Assembly (NCBI GenBank): GCA_002347365.1
Contig: DDWT01000021.1
Span: 73,995 to 137,994 of the forward strand
Direction of reading: 5' to 3'
Length of the DNA stretch: 64,000 nucleotides
Source of the DNA: Actinobacteria bacterium UBA2279
GTDB taxonomy: Bacteria; Actinomycetota; Coriobacteriia; Anaerosomatales; Anaerosomataceae
Under the pieces are notes generated by a model, which saw only the letters and a program-made list of their open reading frames with translations, did no database searches and was not told the origin of the DNA. Positions 51,786 to 61,371 of this stretch are shown piece after piece (position 1 is the first letter of the stretch; the number at the start of each line of letters is the position of its first letter). The position numbers and the translations under genes were made by a program.

Positions 51786-51818
51786 CTGTGCTTCGAGTTC
51801 CTTCTTCCGATGCTGATA

Positions 51819-52601
51819 TCAGTTGTTGTCATGCAGTGGAACACCGAGAGTGTACGGCCGGGGTGGTGCCGCGGGAACCTCCAGGTCGGGATAGATCACA
51901 ACACTCATCGTGACGCCGGGATAGGTGGTCAACGTCGCGCGAATCCCACCGGGCAGCAGCAGAGCCTGCTCAATGTTTCCACCGTTCCCAAGTGCCACTA
52001 CCTCCACCGAACGTCCGATCGCCGAACCGTCCACCCGAATACCTTCGGGACTGTCGGTGACACCCGACAATGCATCTACTCGAACAGACCCGATAGCGAT
52101 CGCTTCTGAGCCGGCCGATCGCAACTCGTTCATGAGGGCAACGATATCCTGCGCGAGCAGGACACGCTCCGGGTCTTCCAGCCGTATGAGTACTCCGGGA
52201 CCCGTCGCCGCCTCGAGACCGGCAATCGTCCGTACGTCCCGCAACTCCGCTTTTGCCTTTGTCAGCAGCTCCTCACGACCTTGCTCATCAAGCGCGGTAC
52301 GAGCCAGACTCATCTCCAGCCTGAGCGCCTCCGATCGGAGGCCCTCGTTCCCTACGGCGAGTTCCTGGATGACCAGTGCCAGCTCCTGATCCGAACGGCT
52401 TTCCAGACTCGCAGTGGCCCTCGTCATGCCTCGCCACTGTGCAACCAGCAAGAAGCCCACCAGCACGAGAGCGAACGCGAGGCTGGCGAGCAGCCTGGCC
52501 TCCTGGAACTGGTGTTCCACGACCTGCTCCGACTCTTTGAGCACGCGCATAGAGCCGTCTTTGATTCGGCCAATGGCTTCGCGTGTTCTACCTTCGGGCA
52601 A
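51819..52601 (-). CDS. DUF881 membrane protein (second copy)
   Basis: A 260-residue protein: a cytoplasmic N terminus, one membrane helix (about 38-56), a coiled coil (about 65-125) and the DUF881 domain (about 128-255, including ATGPGVLIRLEDP and ALMNELRSAGSEAIAIGSVR). DUF881 genes flank small-basic-protein genes and sit near division genes in actinobacteria and Firmicutes, but the role is unknown. TTG 52601 follows GGGAG. It is 3 nt after sbp. Confidence 0.88.
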   Translation of the reverse strand: MPEGRTREAIGRIKDGSMRVLKESEQVVEHQFQEARLLASLAFALVLVGFLLVAQWRGMTRATASLESRSDQELALVIQELAVGNEGLRSEALRLEMSLARTALDEQGREELLTKAKAELRDVRTIAGLEAATGPGVLIRLEDPERVLLAQDIVALMNELRSAGSEAIAIGSVRVDALSGVTDSPEGIRVDGSAIGRSVEVVALGNGGNIEQALLLPGGIRATLTTYPGVTMSVVIYPDLEVPAAPPRPYTLGVPLHDNN

Positions 52602-52604
52602 CGT

Positions 52605-52949
52605 CTACTCCCAATTCCGGCGCTGGAACATCAGGCGGCGAACGATGCCGAGATTGTTGAATAGGCGCACGCCGAAGGCGACGACCGCTGCCAGATACAG
52701 CTCGCGCACACCGATGCGTTCGCCGACGAACACGATGAATGCAGCCATCAGCGTATTGGTGATGAAGCCGAACACGAAGACCCGGTCGCTGAACGTCCGC
52801 TCCAATGCGGCTCGCACCCCGCCGAGACAGGAGTCCAGAGCTGCAAGCACCGCGACTCCGAGATACGTCAGCAGCGCGACGGGTACCCCTATCCTCAGCA
52901 GCAGCCCTGCCAAGACCCCGACCGCAAGCGCAAGTATCAGCACGAACAC
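52605..52949 (-). CDS. sbp: Small basic protein Sbp (DUF1290)
   Basis: A 114-residue integral membrane protein with three helices, starting VLILALAVGVLAGLLLRIGV and holding ALDSCLGGVRAALE. The family (B. subtilis Sbp) is conserved in Gram-positives near ftsZ or between DUF881 genes, function unknown. Here it lies between two DUF881 genes (3 and 6 nt), the same sandwich as in other actinobacteria. Confidence 0.9.
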   Translation of the reverse strand: MFVLILALAVGVLAGLLLRIGVPVALLTYLGVAVLAALDSCLGGVRAALERTFSDRVFVFGFITNTLMAAFIVFVGERIGVRELYLAAVVAFGVRLFNNLGIVRRLMFQRRNWE

Positions 52950-52955
52950 GACCCG

Positions 52956-53732
52956 TCACTCCCCTTCCACAGGTACCGCATACTGCGGTCGAAGACCGCC
53001 CGTGAACGGCGGCACTGTGAGGTTCGACTTCTTATCGAGCCTGATATCGAGTCCGTACAGCAGCCGATACGTGCCCAGTAGCTCCCCTGCGACAAGATCC
53101 TCAGCAAGCGCAGCGGACAGACGCTCGGCGTCCCCGATGGCAGTCACCACATAGGGAGCTCCCAGCCTGGTTTGATTGACCAGAATGGTGGTCCCCGCAC
53201 ACCTGATGGCAGTCGTCGCGACGACCCGCTGACCATTGACATCGATCGCCTCTGCCCCGCCCGCGAGGAGCGCGTTGGTGATCGCGGCGATATCGACGTC
53301 GTGGATTATGTAGCGGTTGGGATCTTCCCCGGCCGGGGTGACCTTCGCGTCATCCAGCGTGAGAACGACACCCGGGCCGGTAACGGCCGTCAGACCAGCC
53401 GCTTCGCGGGTCGACTGACTGTCGGCCCCGAACGACTCCTGCTGACCGGCCTCCTCGGCAGCCGAACGCTCCAGCGCCTCGAGTTCGGCACGGCGCTCGG
53501 TCACCTCCTCGGTCAACAGCTCCCTCTGAGCCTCCATGTCGGAGACGACCGTCGCCAGGTCACCGGTCCGCGCCGGTCTTTGGGTGGAAGCCAGGGTCGT
53601 CGTATTGAAAGCCACGGCGACCATGAACCCGAGGACGGCGAACACGATGGTGAGCGAGATTGTGTATCGTACTGGCTGAATCGGCTCCACTACGTTGCGT
53701 CCTCGTATGCGTCGCGGGCGGTCGAGTCGCAA
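52956..53732 (-). CDS. DUF881 membrane protein (first copy)
   Basis: A DUF881 protein of up to 258 residues: membrane helix (about 24-44), coiled coil (about 60-95) and DUF881 domain (about 108-245, with VTGPGVVLTLDDAK and AITNALLAGGAEAIDVNGQR). It is paralogous to the 51.8-kb copy. The start is unsettled: TTG 53732 gives the listed length, but a -10-like TAGAAT lies directly before it, so GTG 53690, with AGGACG upstream, may be the real start. Confidence 0.85.
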   Translation of the reverse strand: MRLDRPRRIRGRNVVEPIQPVRYTISLTIVFAVLGFMVAVAFNTTTLASTQRPARTGDLATVVSDMEAQRELLTEEVTERRAELEALERSAAEEAGQQESFGADSQSTREAAGLTAVTGPGVVLTLDDAKVTPAGEDPNRYIIHDVDIAAITNALLAGGAEAIDVNGQRVVATTAIRCAGTTILVNQTRLGAPYVVTAIGDAERLSAALAEDLVAGELLGTYRLLYGLDIRLDKKSNLTVPPFTGGLRPQYAVPVEGE

Positions 53733-53792
53733 TATTCTAGCTGGTCAGAGCTTCAAGACCTTCATGCTGTCGCCGAAGCGTCATCTGTGCGT

Positions 53793-56294
53793 TCATTCCT
53801 CTGTGACCGCCCGTCGAACCATGCTGGCATACCGTTCCGCAAGCAACTCGGCCTGCTGGACCGTGTCGCCCTCGACGTAGACATCGACGACACTCTCGGT
53901 CGGATGCGGTAGAACCAACGCCCACCCGCCCGGCTCGGCAACGCGCACCCCTTCGGTCATCTCTACATCGTGGGTCTCAGCAAGCGCCGCCATGACCCGC
54001 ATGACCGCGCCTTTGCGGTCGAACGGACAGTAGATCGCCTGGTGACGGAGATAGCACTCGGGCAGGGCATCAACGACAGTGTCGAGGTCCGTGTCCAGGA
54101 CTGAGAGCATGCGGAGCGTCATACCCAGCGTCATCACCGCATCGTAGGCGGCCAGGAACCGCGGGAAGATGTACCCGCCTTTGCGGGATCCGGCGAAGCC
54201 GACGCCGTCGGTGTGAGCCGCGTCAGAGAGCGCCCTGCGCGAGATGCCGGTGCGTATCACTGCGCGCCCCGTGTCAGCCGCGATCCGCTCTACAACCCGG
54301 GAGGCCGTGATCGGCACTGCGATACCGGCTCCGGTCGTGTCTGTCTCGCACCAGAGCCTTACGAGTGCATGAAGAGCCGTGTCGTCATCGAGCACGCGTC
54401 CTCGCGGCGTGACAAGCATGACCCGCTCGGCATTCGCATCGATCGCTACACCGAGGTCAGCCTGGAATACATCTACCGACCGCACAAGTTGCTCTACCTG
54501 CGCATCCCGTTCCACCGCGCTCACGCGCGTCTTCTCAGTGTCGATGAAGGGACGAAGCGCGATCAGCTCCACGCCCCAGGATGCACCCACTGTGGGGAGC
54601 ACGAACGACGCAGCCGACAGACCCATGTCGACGATGACCGTGCACTTCTTGCAGATCGGCCCGTCGTGCGACAATGCCTCATTGAGCCCGGCGGTGTAGT
54701 ACTCCAATGCGCGCGGCGGGTACATGATCTCGCCCACCTCGTCGAAGAACGAGCGTCGGAACTCCTGACGGAAGTAGAGTCGCTCGACCTTCTTCTCGAC
54801 CCAGGGCGGCAACTCGATTCCCTCTCTGTCATAGAAGTGCATCTCGAGTGATTGCGGGTCATCAGGAGACGCGGCCACGTGTACGCCTCCCAGGCAGCGC
54901 GTGTCACGAGTCGTGAAACGGGTGATCGCCGGAGATGCGACGCGCAGATCACGGACATTGATCCCTGAGGAGTTGAGTCCTGCGACGAGCGAACGCTTGA
55001 TCATGCGGGCTGCCCGGCTCGAATCGCGGGATACCACCACATGCGTCTTGTTGGGCAGGATGCTGCCGAATGCCTGCGCGACACGTAGTGCAAGTTCAGG
55101 CGTGATATCGATGTTCACAAGACCTGAGACTCCGTCGGCACCGAACAACGACCGGATACCGGTGTTCTCCCAGATCAGAGAGGATGTGACCATCGCACCG
55201 GCTTCGATCCGCTTGTATGGATACACCTGGACATCGTTTCCCACAACAGCGCCGTGTCCGACCATCGTCTCGTCGCCGATCGTCGACCCGGGTTGCAGGT
55301 GCGCTCGTGCCCGGATATCCGCGCGCCGACACACGACAGCCCCCTTGAGTTCGGAGCCCGCGCCGATGAACGAATCGCTCCATACGATCGAGTGCTGCAG
55401 GTCAGCATCATAACCGACGAGACAGTTGTCGCCGATCACGGTGTAGTCCCCTATCGTCGCCCCTCGACGCACCTTGGTGTTGGCGCCGATGACGACCATG
55501 TTGCCCATGTGCGCGCCAGGATCGATATCCGCACCTCTTCCAACCCACACGTCGTTGCGCGCCTTGGCGCCCGGGATGTAGATCATCGCCTTGCCGTCGA
55601 GTATGTCGCGGTGCACTTCCCGGTACGACTCAAGACTGCCGACGTCACACCAGTACCCGTCAACGACACATCCGTAGAGCGGGAAACCCTTGTCCATCAG
55701 ATCCGGGAACAACTGGCTCGAAAAGTCGTACTGTTCATCTGCGGGAATGTGATCGAACACCATCGGATCCAGGATGTAGATGCCGGTGTTGATCGTGTCG
55801 CTGAATACTTGACCCCATGATGGTTTCTCCAAGAAGCGCGTGATGCGCCCGTCATCATCTGTGATCACGACGCCGAACTCGAGCGGATCAGGGACACGTT
55901 TGAGTGCGATGGTGACGGGCCCGTCATGCGACTTGTGGAACTCGATAACCTGACTCAGGTCGATGTCGGTGAGTGCATCACCGGAGATGACGAGGAATGT
56001 CTCGGTAAGCGCCTTCTCGGCGTTTTTCACCGAACCGGCAGTGCCGAGTGGACTCTCCTCGATCGCGTAAGATATCTGTACGCCCCACTCATCTCCATCG
56101 CCGAAGTAGTCCTCGATCACCTGCGGCATGAACATCAGCGTAGCTACTACCTCATCGATGCCGTGGTGCTTCACAAGACCAAGTATGTGCTCCATCACCG
56201 GCTGGTTGACGACGGGAACCATCGGCTTCGGACGCATGCTCGTGAGCGGACGCAGGCGGGTTCCCTCCCCGCCAGCCATGATGACTGCTTTCAC
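53793..56294 (-). CDS. Sugar-1-phosphate nucleotidylyltransferase fused to a degenerate phosphomannomutase domain
   Basis: An 833-residue protein. Residues 1-235 are a nucleotidyltransferase (KAVIMAGGEGTRLRPLT), about 250-370 a left-handed beta-helix of hexapeptide repeats, and about 380-830 a phosphohexomutase fold. In the last part the catalytic-serine loop is VAASPDDP (about 470), not TASHNP, and the metal loop is DANAER (about 617), not DGDADR, so mutase activity is doubtful while the transferase looks intact. Whether it makes GDP-mannose or another NDP-sugar cannot be told. GTG 56294 is the start by domain fit. It follows a phospholipid gene in the same direction. Confidence 0.9.
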   Translation of the reverse strand: MKAVIMAGGEGTRLRPLTSMRPKPMVPVVNQPVMEHILGLVKHHGIDEVVATLMFMPQVIEDYFGDGDEWGVQISYAIEESPLGTAGSVKNAEKALTETFLVISGDALTDIDLSQVIEFHKSHDGPVTIALKRVPDPLEFGVVITDDDGRITRFLEKPSWGQVFSDTINTGIYILDPMVFDHIPADEQYDFSSQLFPDLMDKGFPLYGCVVDGYWCDVGSLESYREVHRDILDGKAMIYIPGAKARNDVWVGRGADIDPGAHMGNMVVIGANTKVRRGATIGDYTVIGDNCLVGYDADLQHSIVWSDSFIGAGSELKGAVVCRRADIRARAHLQPGSTIGDETMVGHGAVVGNDVQVYPYKRIEAGAMVTSSLIWENTGIRSLFGADGVSGLVNIDITPELALRVAQAFGSILPNKTHVVVSRDSSRAARMIKRSLVAGLNSSGINVRDLRVASPAITRFTTRDTRCLGGVHVAASPDDPQSLEMHFYDREGIELPPWVEKKVERLYFRQEFRRSFFDEVGEIMYPPRALEYYTAGLNEALSHDGPICKKCTVIVDMGLSAASFVLPTVGASWGVELIALRPFIDTEKTRVSAVERDAQVEQLVRSVDVFQADLGVAIDANAERVMLVTPRGRVLDDDTALHALVRLWCETDTTGAGIAVPITASRVVERIAADTGRAVIRTGISRRALSDAAHTDGVGFAGSRKGGYIFPRFLAAYDAVMTLGMTLRMLSVLDTDLDTVVDALPECYLRHQAIYCPFDRKGAVMRVMAALAETHDVEMTEGVRVAEPGGWALVLPHPTESVVDVYVEGDTVQQAELLAERYASMVRRAVTEE

Positions 56295-56320
56295 CCCTCG
56301 ACCCCTTCCCCCCGGTAGGC

Positions 56321-56932
56321 CTAGCCGTTCGCGAGCGCACTGCGTGCCTGGACCGTGTAGATGAGTGCCGTGACCATCGACAGCGCCATTCCCGCGTATA
56401 CGAACCAATCCCCCGCAGTCTCAAGCACCGGATAGATCCCGGATGCGATCAGTAGCGTGAAGCCAGCCATCAAGATCGCGGTCGTGACCTTGCCGATATA
56501 GGTGACCGGCAGGATAGTGCCGGCGCGCTCGAGGACGTAGCTCCCGTACAGCAGGTACACGTCACGCAGGACCAAGACGATAGGTATCCAGAGCGGCAGC
56601 TTGCCCACCAGGTAGAGTCCGACGACACCCGATGCCAGCAGCAGACGATCCACCAGGGGATCGATGATCTTGCCCAGCTGAGTGACGGTATGGGTGCGCC
56701 GGGCGATATAGCCATCTATCCAGTCCGTTGAGGCCGCAATCGCATAGAGGAACACAGCTATGGTGTAGGACCGAGGCGAGTCTGAAATGAGCGCGGCATA
56801 GAAGAATGGCACCAGTAGAAGCCTCAAGATGGTGATGAGATTCGCCACCGAGTAGACACCACTGTGCACCATCTCGCCGGTCGCATCGCCCTCCCCGGCC
56901 GATCCGGACTCGCGGACTCCCTCTACCACCAT
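56321..56932 (-). CDS. CDP-alcohol phosphatidyltransferase (PgsA-like)
   Basis: An integral membrane enzyme of about 203 residues with the complete CDP-alcohol phosphotransferase signature D-x2-DG-x2-AR-x8-G-x3-D-x3-D in DWIDGYIARRTHTVTQLGKI followed by IDPLVDR. Most such proteins with NLITILRLLLVPFFY are phosphatidylglycerophosphate synthases, but cardiolipin or phosphatidylinositol-type acceptors are possible. Starts at ATG 56932 or GTG 56929 share AGGAGG. It overlaps the corA stop by 10 nt. Confidence 0.9.
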   Translation of the reverse strand: MVVEGVRESGSAGEGDATGEMVHSGVYSVANLITILRLLLVPFFYAALISDSPRSYTIAVFLYAIAASTDWIDGYIARRTHTVTQLGKIIDPLVDRLLLASGVVGLYLVGKLPLWIPIVLVLRDVYLLYGSYVLERAGTILPVTYIGKVTTAILMAGFTLLIASGIYPVLETAGDWFVYAGMALSMVTALIYTVQARSALANG

Positions 56933-57867
56933 TTCCTCCTCTTGAAGAACCACAGCATCCACAGAATGACCGCAAGCATCCCGCCAAGCACGCCGAAGTA
57001 GCCGAAGCGCCACTCCAGCTCAGGCATGTAACGGAAGTTCATCCCGTATATGCCCGAAATGAGCGTGAGCGGCATGAACACGGTGGCTATCACTGTGAGC
57101 TGCTTCATGATCAGGTTCATGCGATTGCTCACCGATGACAGGTAGATGTCCATCGTACCCGATGCGACCTCCCGATACGTGTCCACCGAGTCTGCAACGC
57201 GCGCGAGATGATCACCGATGTCCTGGAAGTACATGTACGCTTCCGACGCCACGAACGCCTCCAGCCGTGCGAGTCCCCGGATCGCGTCGCGCTCAGGCCC
57301 GACTACCTTGTGGAGTTGAACCAGCGCTCGCTTCGCACCGTACAATCGCTCAAGGTGCTCGGTCTTCGCGTCCTGGAGCATCACGTCCTCGAGGTCCTCC
57401 AGCTCATCGGCCAGACTGTCGACGAGCGGGAACATCCCGTCCACCGCGAGATCGAGCATGCCGTGCAGCGTCCATTCAACGCCCCTCGCCAGATAGTCGA
57501 CGACGTGCGCTGCTACCTTGTCCACCGGGGGCAGAGGCTCTCTGTGCACCGTGATCAGGTGCTCCCGGCCGAGGAAGACGTCCAGCTCGCGCGAGACGAT
57601 ACCCGCTCCGTCAGGCAATTCAGGAAGAAGCCAGACCAGAAACGTCGAGTCCTCGAACACATCAAGTTTGGGTCGCTGCGGGAAGTGCAGGCAATCCTCC
57701 ATGGCAAGCGGATGGAGCGAGATAACCGCCGATATCGCCTGCAGGGTCTCCTCATCGGCGGCGACAACGTCCACCCACACCGTCGACGCGCTTGCAGCGG
57801 CAAGATCAGCAAGGCCGCCGGTACGCAGCATGCCGTCCTGCAACCAGCGGACCGAGACCTCAGCCAT
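56923..57867 (-). CDS. corA: CorA-family magnesium transporter
   Basis: A pentameric Mg2+/Co2+ channel of 314 residues. It has a large cytoplasmic domain with LHPLAMEDCLHFPQRPKLD, a long stalk helix, and two C-terminal membrane helices with the selectivity motif YGMNF between them, then the basic end FFKRRKWW. ATG 57867 is preferred because GGGGG sits 6 nt upstream; ATG 57909 has no ribosome-binding site. Confidence 0.95.
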   Translation of the reverse strand: MAEVSVRWLQDGMLRTGGLADLAAASASTVWVDVVAADEETLQAISAVISLHPLAMEDCLHFPQRPKLDVFEDSTFLVWLLPELPDGAGIVSRELDVFLGREHLITVHREPLPPVDKVAAHVVDYLARGVEWTLHGMLDLAVDGMFPLVDSLADELEDLEDVMLQDAKTEHLERLYGAKRALVQLHKVVGPERDAIRGLARLEAFVASEAYMYFQDIGDHLARVADSVDTYREVASGTMDIYLSSVSNRMNLIMKQLTVIATVFMPLTLISGIYGMNFRYMPELEWRFGYFGVLGGMLAVILWMLWFFKRRKWW

Positions 57868-57977
57868 GCCATCCCCCAGAGATCGAACGGACTCACGTAC
57901 ATGTAGCATAACGAAAACGCAACGCTTTGCGGCGAGGTGTTATGGGAATCGAAATGAGCGAGCCGCAAACGACCCTC

Positions 57978-57986
57978 TGCTACGAT
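57978..57986 (+). promoter_or_regulatory. Predicted extended -10 promoter for the degV gene
   Basis: TGCTACGAT, a TGn extension with TACGAT (4/6), about 49 nt before the degV start. The rest of the 167-nt divergent gap with corA shows no clear site. Confidence 0.4.
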
Positions 57987-58034
57987 GGATTAATGTCCAG
58001 ATCGTGCGCGCCATACGCGGGAATGGGAGAACGC

Positions 58035-58898
58035 ATGTCACCGGATACCACCGCACAGCGTCAGTTCGCCGTCATCACTGATAGCACCGCCGACATCACA
58101 CCTCGACTCGCAGACGAGCGAGACATCGACATAGTGCCCCTCTCATTCACCATCGACGGCGAGACGCTCGTCGATGGCACTATGACCCAGGAGGAGTTCT
58201 TTCAGCGTATGCGAAGTGCTCCTGATCTCCCCACCACGTCACAGCCCAGCGTCGGTGCATTCGCCGAGGCGTACACCCGCGCTCTGGCGACAGCGGAGTC
58301 CGTGATCTCGATCCATATCTCCTCAAAGCTTTCGGGCACGGTTCAGGCTGCACGGGTGGCTGCCGAACAGTTTGCGGACACAGTGCACGTCTTCGACTCG
58401 CGCAACCTGTCGTGGGGACTCGCCTGGCAGGTGCTCGACGCGGCCGCAGCGGCACGCGACGGACTCGGCGTACAGCAGGCATTGGACCGGCTTGCGCTCG
58501 CGCGCGAACAAGTGAAGCTCATCGTGGGAGTCGACTCACTTGAGAACCTGCGCCGGGGCGGTCGCATCGGCGCCGTGTCGTCCCTTCTGGGATCGCTGCT
58601 GAACCTGAAGGTCACCTTGACGGTTGACGGCAACGGGGCGTTCGCACCTCTCGGCCGTAGCCGTGGTGAGAAGGCGGCACTCGACTACACGATGGAGTGG
58701 ATCTCGAAGCAGATGGGTACCGCTCGTTCGGGCAAGTTCGCGGTAGGTCACGCGCTTTCCGAGGCTCGTGCCCACCGCATCGCCGACAGCATCAAACAGC
58801 GGTGGAACGTGTCTGACCTCGTCGTCTACGAGGCGGGTCCGGTCATCGCCACGCACACCGGAACCGTATGGGGAGTCGCCGTCTGGCCCGATTCGTAG
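58035..58898 (+). CDS. DegV-family fatty-acid-binding protein
   Basis: A 287-residue cytoplasmic protein of the DegV/FakB family, which holds a fatty acid for phosphorylation by a FakA-type kinase. It starts with AVITDSTADITPRLADERDI and contains TSQPSVGAF and SIHISSKLSGTVQAA, the lipid- and Ser-binding features of the family. No FakA kinase gene is present in the window. ATG 58035 follows GGGAGA; earlier in-frame codons lie in the promoter. Confidence 0.92.
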   Translation: MSPDTTAQRQFAVITDSTADITPRLADERDIDIVPLSFTIDGETLVDGTMTQEEFFQRMRSAPDLPTTSQPSVGAFAEAYTRALATAESVISIHISSKLSGTVQAARVAAEQFADTVHVFDSRNLSWGLAWQVLDAAAAARDGLGVQQALDRLALAREQVKLIVGVDSLENLRRGGRIGAVSSLLGSLLNLKVTLTVDGNGAFAPLGRSRGEKAALDYTMEWISKQMGTARSGKFAVGHALSEARAHRIADSIKQRWNVSDLVVYEAGPVIATHTGTVWGVAVWPDS

Positions 58899-58991
58899 AG
58901 GACGCAGCGGCAACACGGCAACGACTCACGCGTCCGCGGCTTCCAGGCGGCCCTTGTGTTCGCCGGCCCTGGAAGGATCGAGGCATATCTG

Positions 58992-60818
58992 GTGGCATAT
59001 CTACTCGGATGCGAGAACGTGCATCTGGAATACCCGACCAAGACGCTCTTCGAATCGGTCACCCTTGGAATCAACGAGGGCGACCGCATCGGAGTCGTCG
59101 GCGGCAACGGCGATGGCAAGTCATCGCTTCTCTCGCTACTGGCGGGCGCCGTTGAGCCCGACCGTGGCCGCAACGTCCAGAGGGGCGGAACCACGATCCG
59201 CACGCTCGCGCAGTCGGATGCGCTCGATCCGGGAGTAACCGTCGGCTACTCGGTAGTCGGAGATGCCCCGGAACACACCTGGGCCTCGGATGCCCGGATC
59301 CGCAACATCATTCGCGGCCTCATCGCCGATATCCCATGGGACGGCCTGATCGGTGATCTCTCCGGCGGGCAGCGACGCCGCGTGGACCTTGCCCGCGTGC
59401 TCATCGAGGACTGCGATGTACTGATGCTCGACGAGCCCACCAACCACCTCGATATCCACGCTATCGCGTGGCTGGCGGACCATCTTGAGAATCGCTGGCC
59501 GAAGAGGTCGGGCGCGCTCCTCGTCGTCACGCACGACCGCTGGTTTCTCGATGAGGTCTGCCTTGGCATGTGGGAAGTGCACGACGGGCAGGTAGACCAG
59601 TTCGAGGGCGGATACTCGGCATACGTGCTCCAACGCGTCGAACGTGCTGAGGCTGCCCAGATAGCCGACCAGAAGCGCAGAAACCTCATGCGCAAGGAGC
59701 TCGCCTGGCTGTCGCGCGGACCTCAAGCCCGGTCGACCAAACCGAAGTTCCGCATCAAGGCGGCCAACGCTCTCATTGCTGACGAGCCGCCGGTGCGCAA
59801 CTCTCTCGAACTGAAGCAGACAGCGATATCCCGACTGGGCAAGCAGGTCGTCGATCTTGTGGACGTGACCGAGCGTTACGGCGACAAGACGGTGATCGAC
59901 AACATCACGTGGCATATCGGTCCCGGTGACAGGTTCGGCATCCTCGGTGAGAACGGATCGGGCAAGACAACACTTCTGAATGTCATTCAGGGCTCGCTCG
60001 AACCGACCTCGGGTCGTGTGAAGATCGGCAAGACCGTGAAGTTCGCCTTCCTGTCACAACATCTTGATGAGCTAGCCGAGCTGGGAAGCCACCGTGTCCG
60101 CGATGTCCTCTCGCGATACAAGACCCGCTACGAATTCGATGGCAAGGAGCTCACACCGGCCCAGCTTCTGGAACGTCTCGGATTCGAGACCAGCCAGCTG
60201 TCCGCAGTCGTACGCGATCTGTCCGGCGGAGAGAAACGCCGCCTGCAGCTGATGCTCATACTCCTGGAAAAGCCCAACGTCCTCGTCTTGGACGAACCGG
60301 ACAATGACCTGGATATCGACATGCTCGCCGTAGTGGAGAGCCTTCTGGACACGTGGCCCGGCACGCTCCTTCTCATCACCCATGATCGCCACCTGATGGA
60401 ACGCGTCACCGACGATCAGTTCGCCTTGATGGATGGCAAGATCCGCCACGTCCCGGGCGGTGTCGACGAGTACCTGCGGATATTGGACCAACGCAACAGC
60501 GCAGATGCAGGGGGCAGACCCGAGAAGCATAAGCCGAAGGAAGACGTGGCAGCCGGACGGCATGACACTCCGGACAGCGAACTCACACCCTTTCTGTCGA
60601 GAGCCGAAGAATACAGCCTGAAGAAGGAGCTCACGTCCGCTGAGCGCAAGATCGACAAGCTCGGCCGGAAGGCCGAAGCGATACGCGCCGAACTGAAGGA
60701 CGCTGACCCAACGGACTACCTTGCCTTGGGAGACATCCAAGGGCGACTTCAGAGCCTAGAGAAGCAGATCTGTGAGCTTGAGGATGAATGGCTGCGGCTA
60801 TCCGAGAGGCTATCTTGA
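58992..60818 (+). CDS. ABC-F family ATPase (Uup-like)
   Basis: A 608-residue soluble protein with two ABC domains and no membrane part. Domain 1: Walker A GGNGDGKSS, signature LSGGQ, Walker B VLMLDEPTNHLD. Domain 2: GENGSGKTT, LSGGEKRR and VLVLDEPDNDLD. The inter-domain linker (about 220-300) is rich in basic residues and there is a C-terminal coiled coil (about 545-605). ABC-F proteins act on the ribosome E site, relieving stalls or regulating translation. The Uup type, with the coiled coil, also binds branched DNA. GTG 58992 is chosen because relatives begin MAYLLG; GTG 58956 would add 12 residues. Confidence 0.93.
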   Translation: MAYLLGCENVHLEYPTKTLFESVTLGINEGDRIGVVGGNGDGKSSLLSLLAGAVEPDRGRNVQRGGTTIRTLAQSDALDPGVTVGYSVVGDAPEHTWASDARIRNIIRGLIADIPWDGLIGDLSGGQRRRVDLARVLIEDCDVLMLDEPTNHLDIHAIAWLADHLENRWPKRSGALLVVTHDRWFLDEVCLGMWEVHDGQVDQFEGGYSAYVLQRVERAEAAQIADQKRRNLMRKELAWLSRGPQARSTKPKFRIKAANALIADEPPVRNSLELKQTAISRLGKQVVDLVDVTERYGDKTVIDNITWHIGPGDRFGILGENGSGKTTLLNVIQGSLEPTSGRVKIGKTVKFAFLSQHLDELAELGSHRVRDVLSRYKTRYEFDGKELTPAQLLERLGFETSQLSAVVRDLSGGEKRRLQLMLILLEKPNVLVLDEPDNDLDIDMLAVVESLLDTWPGTLLLITHDRHLMERVTDDQFALMDGKIRHVPGGVDEYLRILDQRNSADAGGRPEKHKPKEDVAAGRHDTPDSELTPFLSRAEEYSLKKELTSAERKIDKLGRKAEAIRAELKDADPTDYLALGDIQGRLQSLEKQICELEDEWLRLSERLS

Positions 60819-60828
60819 GGGCGAATGA

Positions 60829-60854
60829 AACGGGACCCCTTTCGGAGTCCCGTG
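60829..60854. terminator. Hairpin terminator between convergent ABC-F and YggT-like genes
   Basis: ACGGGAC (60830-60836) pairs with GTCCCGT (60847-60853), with further pairing inside the loop. It may act on both strands. Confidence 0.6.
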
Positions 60855-60878
60855 TCCGTACGCCCGCCTAGGAAGCAA

Positions 60879-61286
60879 CTACTGCTGAGCGACGCTGTCA
60901 TCCTCCGACTCGACACGCTCGACGGTCTGAGACTGTTCACGCGGACTCACGGCACGAATCAACGCTACCAGTCCCCATGCGACCAGCGCATAGACGGCGA
61001 TGGCGACGAGCGAGCTCCATTCGAACACGGCCCCGCCGACCTCCGCCGTGTTGAAGATCGTGACGAACGGGGCCATGAACACGCCAGACACACTGTAGAT
61101 CATCTTCACGAACCCGGCCTCAGCGTTGGCGCCCAGAAGCATGAGAACGAATCGGACTCCGATCAACACCTCGATGACGCCAAAGCCAAACATGATGACA
61201 CGCGACACGATCACTTCCATCGGTGCACGAACTTCCGTATGGACTTGACTGTGATGATCGGTCGACCTTGCTCTTGCATCCGCCAT
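60879..61286 (-). CDS. YggT-family-like membrane protein
   Basis: A 135-residue protein with a polar N terminus, two to three membrane helices (IMFGFGVIEVLIGVRFVLML about 32-52, then about 88-112) and an acidic C-terminal tail. The helix-RFVLMLLGAN pattern resembles YggT proteins, which are linked to osmotic tolerance or cell shape, but the match is loose. ATG 61286 is preferred over the longer frame. Confidence 0.75.
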   Translation of the reverse strand: MADARARSTDHHSQVHTEVRAPMEVIVSRVIMFGFGVIEVLIGVRFVLMLLGANAEAGFVKMIYSVSGVFMAPFVTIFNTAEVGGAVFEWSSLVAIAVYALVAWGLVALIRAVSPREQSQTVERVESEDDSVAQQ

Positions 61287-61371
61287 GGTAGTCAACTCTC
61301 CTCTGTTTGCCGGGAAGCCTACATCTCGGCGCACCCGATACGGGATACACCGTGCTGCGCTTCCCGGTCGC

